From Vitis vinifera (lineage: Eukaryota > Streptophyta > Magnoliopsida > Vitales > Vitaceae), in contig NC_081810.1 of the NCBI RefSeq assembly GCF_030704535.1, forward strand, positions 5,055,501-5,119,500: a stretch of 64,000 bases of DNA. The letters are read 5' to 3'. The translations under genes and the position numbers were made by a program. How positions within the stretch are numbered: position 1 is the stretch's first letter; each line of letters begins with the position of its first letter. Below the pieces are notes generated by a model. The model ran no database searches. It saw only the letters and a program-made list of their open reading frames with translations, and had not been told where the DNA came from. Positions 46,223 through 57,318 of the stretch are shown in pieces.

Positions 46223-47493
46223 CGGCTCATTGCTAACATTTCTTATTCCCCGAAATTGCTGAATGCTGGAAACATCAAAGCTTGCCAAAGTTTGACCAAG
46301 TTGTCTTTCCTAGCAGGGTAGGTGGATTGAAGATGGGATGGTAAAAGTTAACATCGTTGAAATGCAGACGTGGCAATCAGGATCTATGAGCATTATTCGG
46401 GTGATGAGGGTTTGGAAATTTTTTTTTGGAGGCATGCATGTGTGGTGTGAGGATGTGGTGTCTCCATGGTATAGCGATTTTGTTAATTTATCAAATTCAG
46501 CTGTTCATCTATCTTATGAAGCCCTAGATTGTGGTTTGGTGATCTCATTTTATTTCTTTTTTCCTTTTTTTTTCTTTTTTGGGTTCACCTTTCTGGTGTC
46601 TTAGGTGGGTTGAAATGGTTTTGCTGTATACTTTCTTCAATTTTTGTGTAAGTTTGTAAGGAAAAATGAAGTGCCTTCACATTTTCAACAGTTCCACTCT
46701 TGTCTTTTACTTTGAGGCGTTTTTCAGTCTGAATAGTGCAAACTTACAACCAACTTTGCTGCAATAACATGGGCAATTAATTGAAAGGGAAATTCAATGC
46801 TGATTTGGAAAGATAGAATAAGTGTAGTTATTATTCCTTTAATCTGATAGAACAGAAGCTTGGGGAGCTGAATCCTAAACTTAATCCAAGTGCTGACTGT
46901 CTAGACTTATCCAATCCTCCGTGTAAGCATTGAATTGCTCTACTGCAAGGCACTGATGTTGAAATGTATCAGCTTTGAATTGCTCCATTGCCTGTCCCTG
47001 ATGTTGACATGGAATCCTGACGCAATTATAATCCTTTCAAGGTCATTCATTCACTCATGTTATATTCTAATTTCATGTAGCATTTGAATTCAACTTCCAG
47101 TAAGGTCTAATAAAATCAAGTTCAATTATTAAAAGTTGATGCAACTACAGTATTAGACTGACCAGTTGCATATTGAACAGTAGTTGTGCCTGCAACTACT
47201 ACAACAGTTCAGTTGCATACTGGACACTAGTTCTGCCTGCAACTGCTACAACAGAGAAATGTTCATCCGTAATGGGGTTAAAGACGCCCTCTGGATCGAA
47301 GAACCTCTGTATCTTTCCAAGAGACAGCATTGATCAAACCTTACAATGCATGGATAACTGTTAACTAGCCTCTGCTACTTGGAATTTCCTGAGCTACCCA
47401 AAATGTTAATAGCCATATTAGCGTGGCTCCACAAATCGTATGTCCTCATTTTGCCTCTTTCAATGGGGGTTTTACCCCATTGGTTAGGACAAA
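46127..47493. other. ABCB20-ATL 3'-3' intergenic region with small tandem repeats
   Basis: This separates convergent genes and holds both 3' UTRs. It includes two diverged tandem duplications: TTGAATTGCTCTACTGC and TTGAATTGCTCCATTGC near 46932 and 46976, and the 47-bp pair listed separately. No gene is recognised. Confidence 0.6.
47164..47256. repeat. 47-bp tandem duplication
   Basis: AGTTGCATATTGAACAGTAG (47164) recurs as AGTTGCATACTGGACACTAG (47211), each followed by a matching GCCTGCAACTRCTACAACAG block. Two units with few differences. Confidence 0.85.
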
Positions 47494-48189
47494 TCAAGTG
47501 CCATTTTCCGGCTCTTGTCTATGTGTGGACGTCTGTAGGATCTCAACCCGAAGGATTTGGTAATTTTCTACCCATTCTTGAAAGAAATCTTCCCTCCTTA
47601 GAGTCTCCAGCAAAGTATACATTGAACCCGAGAATTCATTGTCCATGGTGAAGTCATAGACGTGTGATCTACAGAGGGGACAATTGGAATGAGACTCAAA
47701 CCAAGTGTCAATGCAGGGAATGTGGAAGACATGAGAACAGTTTGGTAGATGTTTCAGAAACTCCCCTTCTTCGAATTCACCCAAGCAAACTGCACAATCA
47801 GTATTGCTATGGCTTGGTCCTTCATTCTTCTTGAACTGGGCGATGGGCAGCGAGTATACAGTGGAGGAATCCAGGCCTCGACTATGGAATTGTTGAGAAG
47901 GATCATCAGGGTTGGCTTCGTCCAGAAGTTGCCTCTCAACCCAGTTTCTAAAGGATTCTCCATAATGTCCATAGCAAATTTGTTTTACAATCCTGTAACA
48001 AGTGAACAATAAGATGCTGGCAAAGGCAGTAACAATCAAGCAGATCAAGGGTAGACTCCAAATTGGAAATTTGGAATTTGGATATGGGGTTGGACTTAAA
48101 GCCATGCTATGACAGTAACAATTGCAGCTTAGGATTTCCAAAGACTGAAAGAATCCACCTGGTCTGATATGAGAACTCCTAGTGTTCAT
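47494..48189 (-). CDS. ATL-family RING-H2 E3 ubiquitin ligase, intronless
   Basis: Membrane-anchored E3 ubiquitin ligase of the ARABIDOPSIS TOXICOS EN LEVADURA family. Single exon, 231 residues, as usual for ATLs. One transmembrane segment lies at about 44-66 (WSLPLICLIVTAFASILLF). The GLD-type motif RGLDSSTVYSLPIAQFKK lies at 104-121. The RING-H2 domain (132-173) has the ligands C132, C135, C151, H153, H156, C159, C170 and C173, with the ATL spacing and the conserved Trp after the sixth ligand (CIDTWF) and Pro before the last Cys pair (CPLC). The C-terminal tail is acidic and polar and is variable in this family. A downstream Met (residue 29, MALSPTPYPN) is an alternative start that would bring the membrane segment closer to the N-terminus. 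The substrate is unknown. Confidence 0.92.
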   Translation of the reverse strand: MNTRSSHIRPGGFFQSLEILSCNCYCHSMALSPTPYPNSKFPIWSLPLICLIVTAFASILLFTCYRIVKQICYGHYGESFRNWVERQLLDEANPDDPSQQFHSRGLDSSTVYSLPIAQFKKNEGPSHSNTDCAVCLGEFEEGEFLKHLPNCSHVFHIPCIDTWFESHSNCPLCRSHVYDFTMDNEFSGSMYTLLETLRREDFFQEWVENYQILRVEILQTSTHRQEPENGT

Positions 48190-49724
48190 TGAATTCGAAG
48201 ATTAATGGGGATGATAATATCAATGTAGCAACAGAAAAGAATATTTTATGTTGGCGATAAAATTAAGGATCCAGTTGAATGAACTGCCAAATGGCATTTT
48301 ATAACATTCAAATTATTTGATACCAGAACAATTTTTATCCTAGGCAGAGTTGGAAACTTCAGATTCTTTTTAACTTTTATACGGAACATGAAGGCCAGAT
48401 GCCTCATTATTTTGGCCATGTTTACCACTAAGAACAATACAAAATACCTGCTGATGTTTCTTCCCTTCACCCCCTTTGTAAACAGCAGAATGCTTTGCCG
48501 TCTGTTTTCTGGATTAGAGCCATTTCTCTGAATGACATATCATAACATGTCCTCAGGGTACAGAACTGGAAGACAGATGTAGAGTGAGAATTTTGTATGT
48601 ATAGATCTTGACATTGCAACAGATGTGATTTTAGTAAAGAACACTTCATCTTCAAGAGAATGTGACTGCAGAGATGGGGTAGCTTTTGTGGTTCCTGTCT
48701 TCAGGTTTGTTTCATTTCTCTTTCTTTAATGAGAGGGATAGTTTCCATGCTCTTTTGGGTTGATTCAATTTTTTCTTTTTTCTATGAAAATAGCTTTGTT
48801 ATTGAGAATGGACAACAGTTAAAACTAGATGGTGAATTGCACAAACATGAAGATGTTCCAAACACACTTCTTGTCCAGAGAGCAATATTGTGTTGGAGCC
48901 TGCAACCCATGTAAATTTTTTCCAGGGTTCGTTTTCTTCACACTTTGATTTCCTTTCATCCCAACACGAGGTAGGAGCTTCAGTGGAGAACGCAGCATAT
49001 GGAATTTCATATCTGTTTGCTTTTCAAGGGGTGAACAGAGTTTCTCCAACTTAAAACTATAAGCTGCTTCCTTGTAATTTGAATGACTTAAGTTCCAAAC
49101 TAATGGTGGCAGTGATGTTCAGATTAACAGCAATTAGCAGAATGGACTTTTCAGCTCCTTGCAAAATTTGCACTTAGAAATTTCAATGGGCCGAGACTAG
49201 ATTTTGGGATCATGCAATGAAGCAATTTCAATGATAGCCCTTCATTCTGCAATGCAGATTTCATATCAGTGGCTTTGATTTACTCATTCTCTGCTTGGAT
49301 TTCTCATTGTTTTTTTTTCAATAGAAGCAAACTGCTTTGCCCTTAATTTCAATTCATGTTTATGTTAGATTCAGACTATATGAAGTTAGTTCTTCCTCAA
49401 GTGAACTGATTGATATTGGAAGCTCATTGATCTAAACAATCAAGGTTCTGATGCAGCCTCAAGAACCAGAGATTACAAGTGGAAGGCTTCCTAGGGGAAA
49501 GCCCTTGATCACCTGTTTTCTTTTAGTATTTTAAGCTTCACAATCTTCAATCAATATAATCATATTTCAAATCAAAGCTAGAAACATAACAACTAGGATG
49601 GGGAAGAATGTAAATGGAGAAGCTAAGTCATAGCTATGTCATCCAAATTTGAAAACAATGTGAACCATTTACACCATCAACCATCAGTTTGTTTTATACA
49701 GATGAGTAGCAAAGTTTCATGGCT
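48190..49724. other. intergenic region upstream of ATL gene
   Basis: This holds the ATL promoter (minus-strand gene reading away) and the DUF1635 3' flank. Only short open frames without recognisable domains; no repeat of note. Confidence 0.55.
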
Positions 49725-52010
49725 TCAGTGGAACCTTTGTCTCTTGCCAGTTGGGATTTGATTGTTAATATTGACACCAGAGGTTAGCAGACCCCCAGTG
49801 CTGAAACACGATCCATTATGACCGCTTGCAAAATTCAACATCGATGAGGAAAACATTTGAGAAGAACCACAAGACATCTCAACATATGATGAGGAGTTCA
49901 ATGGTTTTTGAACAAAATTGCTCAGATTTGCAGCTGTTTTCTGATTGTTGATTGCTGTGTCACACCCTTTGATAGAAACAGGTGGAATTTGGAAGGGCTG
50001 CAGTGTGGGAGGGTTCCGCCACCGGGGAAGAGGCCCTGCAACAAGTAGTGTCTGAAGAAGGGGACCTGCTTCCATTACAGCCTGTAAAAGATTTCCCTTT
50101 TGAGGCAGAGCTTTTCCCTTAACAAGATTATCAATTACTGCAGAAGCTTGGTCAATCTTCGCCGTTCTTGAAGAAACCAAACCTGCTGGTACAGAGCCAT
50201 TATACTCTTGAACAAAAGGCTGATTCACAAATGCCATATTACTTGAATCAGCCAAGGTGATATTGGATAGATCCGGGGACGTTACTGTATCAAAGAAGGA
50301 ATCCACTGGGGGAGAGCCATGGGACTGGGGATTATATGTTTCTGATAGACTGTTGGATTCAGTAATGCTGGAGTTTGCTTTGGTGGGCTTTATGAGGGGG
50401 CTCTCAGGTTGGAGCTGAGGTCGAAGTGGCAAGAACTCAGGCGGGCTAGAAGGCATGACCTTATTCAGTATCTTCTGCAGCTGATCTCTTGCTTCATCTC
50501 TTTCTTGGTAAGCAACCTTCAAGAGCTGAAGTAATTGCTTGATGCTCTCCTTGTTCTTTTTCATTTCCTCATTTGCTTCCATTCTTGCTGATTCCAGTTC
50601 AATGGTGGCATACAAAAGCTTCTGCTTCAGCTCTTCGATGTTCTGCAGATTCAACATGAACTAGTGAGTTTGATACAGAATTCAAAAACACCATTGAAAT
50701 TAAAAAGCACAAGCATACAAACACAGAATTCATCAATCATGGGAACATTTATGGAATCCTAGAACAGAACTCTTACCACAAAGCCAATTCTTCAGGGATG
50801 AAAAGCATCTGCAAACATTATAAAAATCACAACCAGATACTTAAGTGCTTGAAAAAAGTCAGAAAGCTTGTGCTTAAACAGAGACAAGGAGAATAGACAG
50901 GGGTCCCCTAATTTCTGAGAGAACATGGATACCAACCGGCTTTTTGGAAAATTACAAAATATCCATTGGTACAAACTGGGATTCTATATCAATCAAGTTG
51001 ATGAACAACTATTTCAAAGTTAGGAAGAGCAGTGAAATCCAACATGGGCCCATGAAGATCACGAGACATTTTGTCAACCTATTCTTCTTTTTTGTTAGAA
51101 AAAGAAACTCTTATTAGTTTACTCCAAAACCGACAAATACTAACTCCCTAGTTTCAAATGCACATGCTTTGATCATTGCAGGCAAAACATGTATACCAAC
51201 ATGTATTTGTAAACGAGGAAGGGAGCATGGACCACATACCCTATCTTGAAAAAGTGTAGAATTTGAAAAATACTATGTTAATTCCAAAAATTGCCCCAGA
51301 GTCTTATGTATTCTGGTATTATCTTCCTGATATTTCATCTTCTGCTTTTGTTTTCATTTCTTGGAAATGGTTTTTGAAATTTCAACAAAATTTAACTAAA
51401 ACATTAGAAAACAATGGCTCGCTCATAATTTGAGCCCCACTAAGCCACTGCTCTGGAGCTGATTGTCACTTTTTCAGAGAAAAAGAAGCCAGACCTTCAT
51501 GGCCATATTCATATTCCCATAGCACACTAGCATTCAAATAATCCAAAAGAGAGAAGAGGGAAGAACAAGAAGAACAAAATTGCTTCTCAGATGAAGAAAA
51601 TGGAACAATAGCAGCACAAATCCTTTTGAATTGACAGAAAAATCACAAAAGAAGAACAGCAACATTTTTGCTTCTCTGGTGAAGGAAAAAATGGCAAAAA
51701 CATCCATGGATCACCTTAAACCAACAGAAGAATCATAAGAGAGTATCATCCAAACAAAAAATGAGATATATTCAAGGCAAAATATGGATGATATAAAGAA
51801 CAAGTACACCTTGAAATGAAACATAAGCAAATAGAAATGAACAATCATCACACAAAGAGACATTGAAATGAAGTGGAAATGCAACATTAAAGAAAACCCA
51901 ACATAAAACCCAGAAAGAACTCCCATTCAAAATGAACTGGAAAGGGCTGGAGACAAGGAATGAGGCGCACCCACCTCCTGAAAATTCCACAGAGATGCCA
52001 TGTCCTCCAT
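49725..52010 (-). CDS. DUF1635 family coiled-coil protein, function unknown
   Basis: Plant-specific DUF1635 protein. Two exons: 52010-51975 (12 codons, MEDMASLWNFQE) and 50642-49725, giving 317 residues with the phase closed over a 1.3 kb intron. The start MEDMASLWNFQENIEELKQK fits the family pattern M-E-x-L-x-S-x-W-x-x-Q-E followed by EELKQKLL. An upstream in-frame ATG at 52146-52148 would add 46 residues without family support. Residues about 13-70 (EELKQKLLYATIELESARME, LLQLLKVAYQERDEARDQLQ) form a strong predicted coiled coil. The middle is Ser/Pro-rich and disordered. A conserved late block reads GNLLQAVMEAGPLLQTLLVA then GPLPRWRNPP, also a family feature. The C-terminus is basic (GKRQRFH), a possible nuclear signal. 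No catalytic motif is visible, and no function is assigned. Confidence 0.9.
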
Positions 52011-52211
52011 GTCTCTGTGTGAGAGAGAAAAGTCTCGAATATTAGGAGATAAACCAAGGACAGTAGTGACCCATTTATAGAACAAAAAGGAGAAGGTCAT
52101 TGGTGGCTTTCCTACAAAGTTCCAGAAACACCAATCCACATCAGCCAAGGAAAAATTTAAGGGAATTCAAAAACTTTCCAATTAGAAAAATAAGAAATTG
52201 CAGATTCCATT

Positions 52212-52212
<1 letters not shown>

Positions 52213-52268
<56 letters not shown>
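52213..52268. repeat. (CT)n(TA)n compound microsatellite upstream of the DUF1635 gene
   Basis: About 18 CT units followed by about 10 TA units. On the gene's sense strand this is a (GA)n tract about 200 bases before the ATG, in the probable promoter or 5' leader. Confidence 0.95.
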
Positions 52269-52269
<1 letters not shown>

Positions 52270-55039
52270 GAAATTTGAATTATAAGAGAAAAACTCTCCC
52301 CCACTTTCTGGGCTTTTGTCCCTTAAAACAAAATTCTACTCTCACTGTGTCTCATAGTCAAATGATGACTAAATCCAGTTAGATTTTCCTTTAATATGTA
52401 TATATATATTCCTACCATTATTTGAGGAAGAAAAACGGTTGATTTCCCAGAGAGGTTAAAATAGAAAACTGTATTATGTGGATGGTAAGTTGCCAACAAC
52501 ACCCTTTTTGGCCCTTTTTGAGACTGAAAATTTCCCTTCCGGCGGCTTTTTGGAGTTTGAACTTTTTTGAGACTCATTCAGAGCTTGATCAATTGTGACT
52601 CACCATCATTATTGATGATCACATCTCCTCTTTTATTGGACACAGATGATGATGATCACCACCATCCAATTCCTTTGTTTCCAAGGGAAAAAAAAGGGTT
52701 ATCTCCTGTCTTTTGTACAATGTTTTTCACTAATTTTACAAATTTACTACAGGATAATTCTTGAGTCAAAGAAGAATGGGATGACCTATAAACAGCCATG
52801 ATCACCAGCTATCCTTCTCAATGAAGTGTACAAGGTAAAAATTAAAGGTTGTTGGGGCATTTTGACCATATGTTTAAGGGAGTCATCATATATGGTATGC
52901 CGGCCATATTCATAATAAGGAACCATAAATCTTTTGTGGGGTTTTACCATCTGGGAAATCTCCATTCCTTACTATATAAAGAGTTGCTAGTTTCCATGGA
53001 GAGATTCTGTATAGGTGGCTGGTAAATTGGTAATGTAGGCAGTGTTTTTTCTCCTTGGATTATCAAAATGATTCTCTGTAGTTTGCAACACCCACCCACT
53101 ACCACTATTGTAATGCTATTTTATAGAGTTTCAACTAAATTTTGAAGTGTTTTTTAATTGGTAATGGATCCATTTTCTTAGATTATCTTCCTAGGAGGCG
53201 CTGTGCTAGATTGCCTTGTGAACTGCCCAAGACAACTGAAACCAACCATACTTGGGTTGACTTATTCTCTACACCCATATTCTTATTCTCTTCGGCAACT
53301 TTTCTCAAACTTCCATGTATATCTCTTCAGGCCATACTCGCTGCTCACACATGACAATGTCCCACCCTTTCCAGCCTTTGAACCACCCCACATCGGGATT
53401 TTAATTGGCCTAGCAACCAATCTCCATTTTCATTATCTTTTCACACAAGGTAAGTTCATTGAATACGTTAGAAACCCATCCCTTCTCATTTCCATTTGCA
53501 TAAGTCCCCATGTTACATGGTCCAGGTTTATTTTTTCTTTTCTCTTAAGTTTTTTTATCACAAGTACAAAACCAACTGGATAAAGCCTGGCTTCTGACAG
53601 GGACAATGAACATGGGTGAGGAATTTCATCGTAAAACCAGAATATTTCTGTTGTCATTCCCGACAAGCGGTTTCAGCACTCTTTCACGCTACATATTATA
53701 TTCCACGACTTAGTACCATGAAAGAGCCATAACTTAACACTTCAACCTTAGCCATTAGATCAATAACAAATGATGATGGCACACATTTATAAATTACTTT
53801 ATCATTCATTAATCCAAGCTTTGGGATTGAATATGTATATATATATACATTAGTAGTCTGCTTATACAATACAATGGGCATCAAGAGGCGTGCCCGTGCT
53901 CCTCTAATCTTATTCTAATCCTTAGTTTTCTATATTTTAATCGGCTTTTTGCTGTTAACGAATAATTAATCAGCTGAATTATTTTTAAACTCCTCGATTA
54001 CGACAAAACCCGAGGATTAAAAAATATGGTTCTCTTAATGCAATGTATCTAGCAGCTTAATCTTTGTGTAACCATAGTTGTTTAATCTTCCTTGATTTCC
54101 CAGGTACCCTGCATAAAGTTGCCTTTTCTAGAATATTTATACTTGAAGCACTATGCAGAATTGGTGTTAAGAGAATTCAATCATTATACCTTATAAACAT
54201 TTTTGTACAACTTGCTCACTTTGAAGTTGTCAAGAGTCCCAATATTTTCATGCTCCATGGGGATTGGATATTGAGTTGCGTACATTTTTAGACCCATGTG
54301 GAATTCCTATACGGTCATGGACAGATTAGGGTTTTTAGTTGGGTGGCTGGAAATGGTTTTGACCATAAATTTGATCTTTAAGTGGGACTATATTCTAACA
54401 TAAAAAAATAAATATTATTAGATAATTGCTTACGTATCGATTTAGTGTCTAGATTATTAAATATTGAAATTTATACCATGCTATGACTTATGATTGAAAA
54501 GTATTGATTTCACTCTAAATACATTTCCAAACTTTTGTACTCATATTGACTTAATGGTTCACAAATTTTTACTACAAAATTTAAAATAATATCCAAAACA
54601 TTCATCTACTTGGATACTCTATCTATGCATACAGCCATGCAATCCAAACCAACCCTACACCCCTAGCGTACTGGGAGGGGTATTACAGTAATCTCACCAA
54701 AATAAGTTTATAGTACTTTGGGAAGCGACCGAGAAACGGTCCAAAAAAGTGCCGACCGGTCGCCCTTTTACCTCCTTTAAGTCCTAACTAGAAACGACTT
54801 TACCTGTCGACCTAATCATGTGAAAGCCCCATTATTTTTATTCATCTTTATTAAATTAATCATAATCATTTTCTTATTATTATTAAAAATAAAAATAAGA
54901 AAAAAAAAAAAAAAAAACCACCATTCTCCCTCATAATGAGACGGTGCCACACCATCCCCGTCCCATTGCCCCACTGAGAATCTACCCTTCTCTAAGCACT
55001 TTTTGTTTTCTACTTCAAATAAGATTAAAAATAAAATCT

Positions 55040-55330
55040 ACATGTCTCTATTAGAAGGTGGGGGGCCATGGAGAAGTTTATAATAAGCCCATAGGCTTGC
55101 CATCTTGCGCCCAAGGCACATGGCGATTAGGTGCGAGTCATGTGGAGTCCACTCGAGGGGCGACAAGTGTATGTGGTGCCAAGTCCTCAAAGTCGCACAC
55201 ACGTGCCGTGCATGACCCTCCATCGGCGAACACTTGGCGTGTGGACCGTGCCGCCAGGCACCAGCACATGCCGATGCGTAGCATCAATAGGTCGAACGTG
55301 CACCATTCCACATACCAACAAAATTATTTT
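55040..55330. other. GC-richer island of unknown origin
   Basis: About 290 bases rich in CG and GTGC/GCAC words (for example cgtgccgccaggcaccagca and gtcgcacacacgtgccgtgc) between very AT-rich flanks. Two overlapping plus-strand frames are open through it, but their proteins are not recognisable. Possibly a piece of a mobile element or a pseudogene. Confidence 0.4.
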
Positions 55331-57133
55331 GTTTCAACTAGAAATTTGTAGATTAATTTGGTTTCGATTTTGTTTTCTTTTTGGAGGAAAGCAGTCTATG
55401 AACGGCATTGTCGCATTAGCAAAACACATGTAATGTATGTTGGGGTGTTTGGGTCATTGACCCATGAGACGGTACATTTTGAATTTTCATTAATTTTGAT
55501 CAAACCCTAAGTTTTAGGGATGAGTGTGACAAATGGGGGAAGTGGGTTCCCCACCACTGCTCATATGTCCTGGTGGGGTGTGAAAACCTTACATTGACTT
55601 GCAATGGTTGGGGTAGGGGTACTAACACCTTCAATGGTGTCCCCCACTTGAGATGCTTCCAGAGTTATAAAGGGGTCAATTGATTCATATGTTGCTTCTA
55701 TCTCAATTTGTGCCTTTTTGTTCTTATTAAGAGGGCATTTAAAGTTGGTTCTAGAAACAATTTGTCAAAAGTTTGAACTGAAATATCCATAGGTGAGAAC
55801 ATTTGAATTATTGAACATGCATTGTAGTATTATAATTTTTTTTTTTTTTTTGGTTCTTGTTGATTTGGAAGAGAGTTTCTATTTTAAAATTATTTATCTA
55901 ATTTTTTTTTAAATAGTTTTTATTTCTTTTTAAAAAATTTCTTGAGAAAGAATTTTGTGGAAGAAAGTGAAATAAAATTCCATCAAACTATTTTTAATAT
56001 TTATATTCCATTTGTACATTTGGTTTTAGAGTGTGTTTTAAGTGATTTTATTTTGGTGTTTTTAGTCTTTTAGAAAATTCTTTTTATTTTAAAAACATTA
56101 AAGTTATACTTGAAAAATAATTTTAAAAAATAGTTTATGAGAACTATTTTGAAAAACTATTACCGTATTTTGTAGAGTAAATATCTGTTTAGGCCCTAGA
56201 AACATTTTTAAGGTATTTTCCATATTTTTAGCTTATTTTATATATTTTTAGATTTTTTTTAAAATTAATTTTTGTCTATAATATTTCATTTTCAATCATT
56301 TCCCATATTTATATAATTATTTTTTTAAATATGTCAAAAAAAAAAAAGTTAAAATATTTGAAAACAATTAAAGTATGTTCTCATAAAACATTTTGTTTTA
56401 TAATTTAAAAAATAGAAAATTATTTTTTATTTCCTATCATCAAACATATTTTTCTTTTATTTTAAAAAACATAAAATTAAAAATAATTCCCAAACATAAC
56501 CTTAATCTTCATTTGATAGACTTCCCTTTTTTTATTCTTAAAAAATAAAATATAATAATAACGTCTAAAAAACATTATAGACTTCCCTTACCTTTTCAAA
56601 AATCACTTTTAAAAATAACAATTTTTAAAAAGTGTTTTTAAGTCAAAGAATTTTTGTGTTTTATATGGAAATTATTAACATTTTTTATTTTTATAAATAT
56701 AAAATAATTCTGCATATATAAACTACGCCTAAATTGACATTTTTCTTACTCTACAATTTTTTTTAAAATAAAAATAAATTTAATATAGCCAACCATTTTT
56801 AAAACTGCCGCTCTGTTTTATTCATAATCTTTTTGACCTTTTAGTGAAAGGATTCTTATATAGGTCTTAAAAATATCTTCTGAAATGTAATGTCAATTTT
56901 TATCCTCATCACTCTTCACTTTTGCTATTTTAAAATAAATAAAAATAGAAATAGCTGTCATATCATAAATATGACATCAAGTTCCCATTTCATCTTGAAG
57001 CCCACCTCACCTAAAAAGCACAATTATACTATAATAATTTAATTAAGAAAAATTTTAAAGTTGAATTTATCAAACGTGTAGTCCCGATCTTCTGTATGTA
57101 AATTGTATTAATCGTTAGGATTTTCATTGGATA

Positions 57134-57318
57134 GCCTCTTTTTGTTCCTAGCCGTTTGTTACGAGTCCGGGAGGGGTTAAACTAGACCAACTAAGAGCTA
57201 GATTCGATATTCCAGATGCGAATGCTATTACAGGACAAAAGACTATAGCTAGGGGACTTCAATTGAATAGGATGGAAAATGAATTGCGTAAGGCACCTTG
57301 TTTGGGTTTAAATTAGAA
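57134..57318 (+). pseudogene. orphan coding-like patch, possible lone exon or inserted fragment
   Basis: After a TAG that also ends a pyrimidine-rich acceptor-like tract (tttttgttcctag), one frame stays open for about 54 codons. It reads VTSPGGVKLDQLRARFDIPD and then ANAITGQKTIARGLQLNRME. Base composition and amino-acid balance look like a real protein, unlike the AT-rich DNA on both sides. There is no start codon at the left, and the frame stops soon after NELRKAPCLGLN. I do not recognise the family. Confidence 0.35.

Noticed and set aside
51927-52148. Upstream Met (52148) as the DUF1635 start
   Set aside because: The extra 46 residues (MADVDWCFWNFVGK...) do not fit the family N-terminus, whereas MEDMASLWNFQE does.
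53203-53583. 126-codon plus-strand open frame in the right-hand desert
   Set aside because: Low-complexity, hydrophobic-rich translation without domain, splice context or family resemblance.
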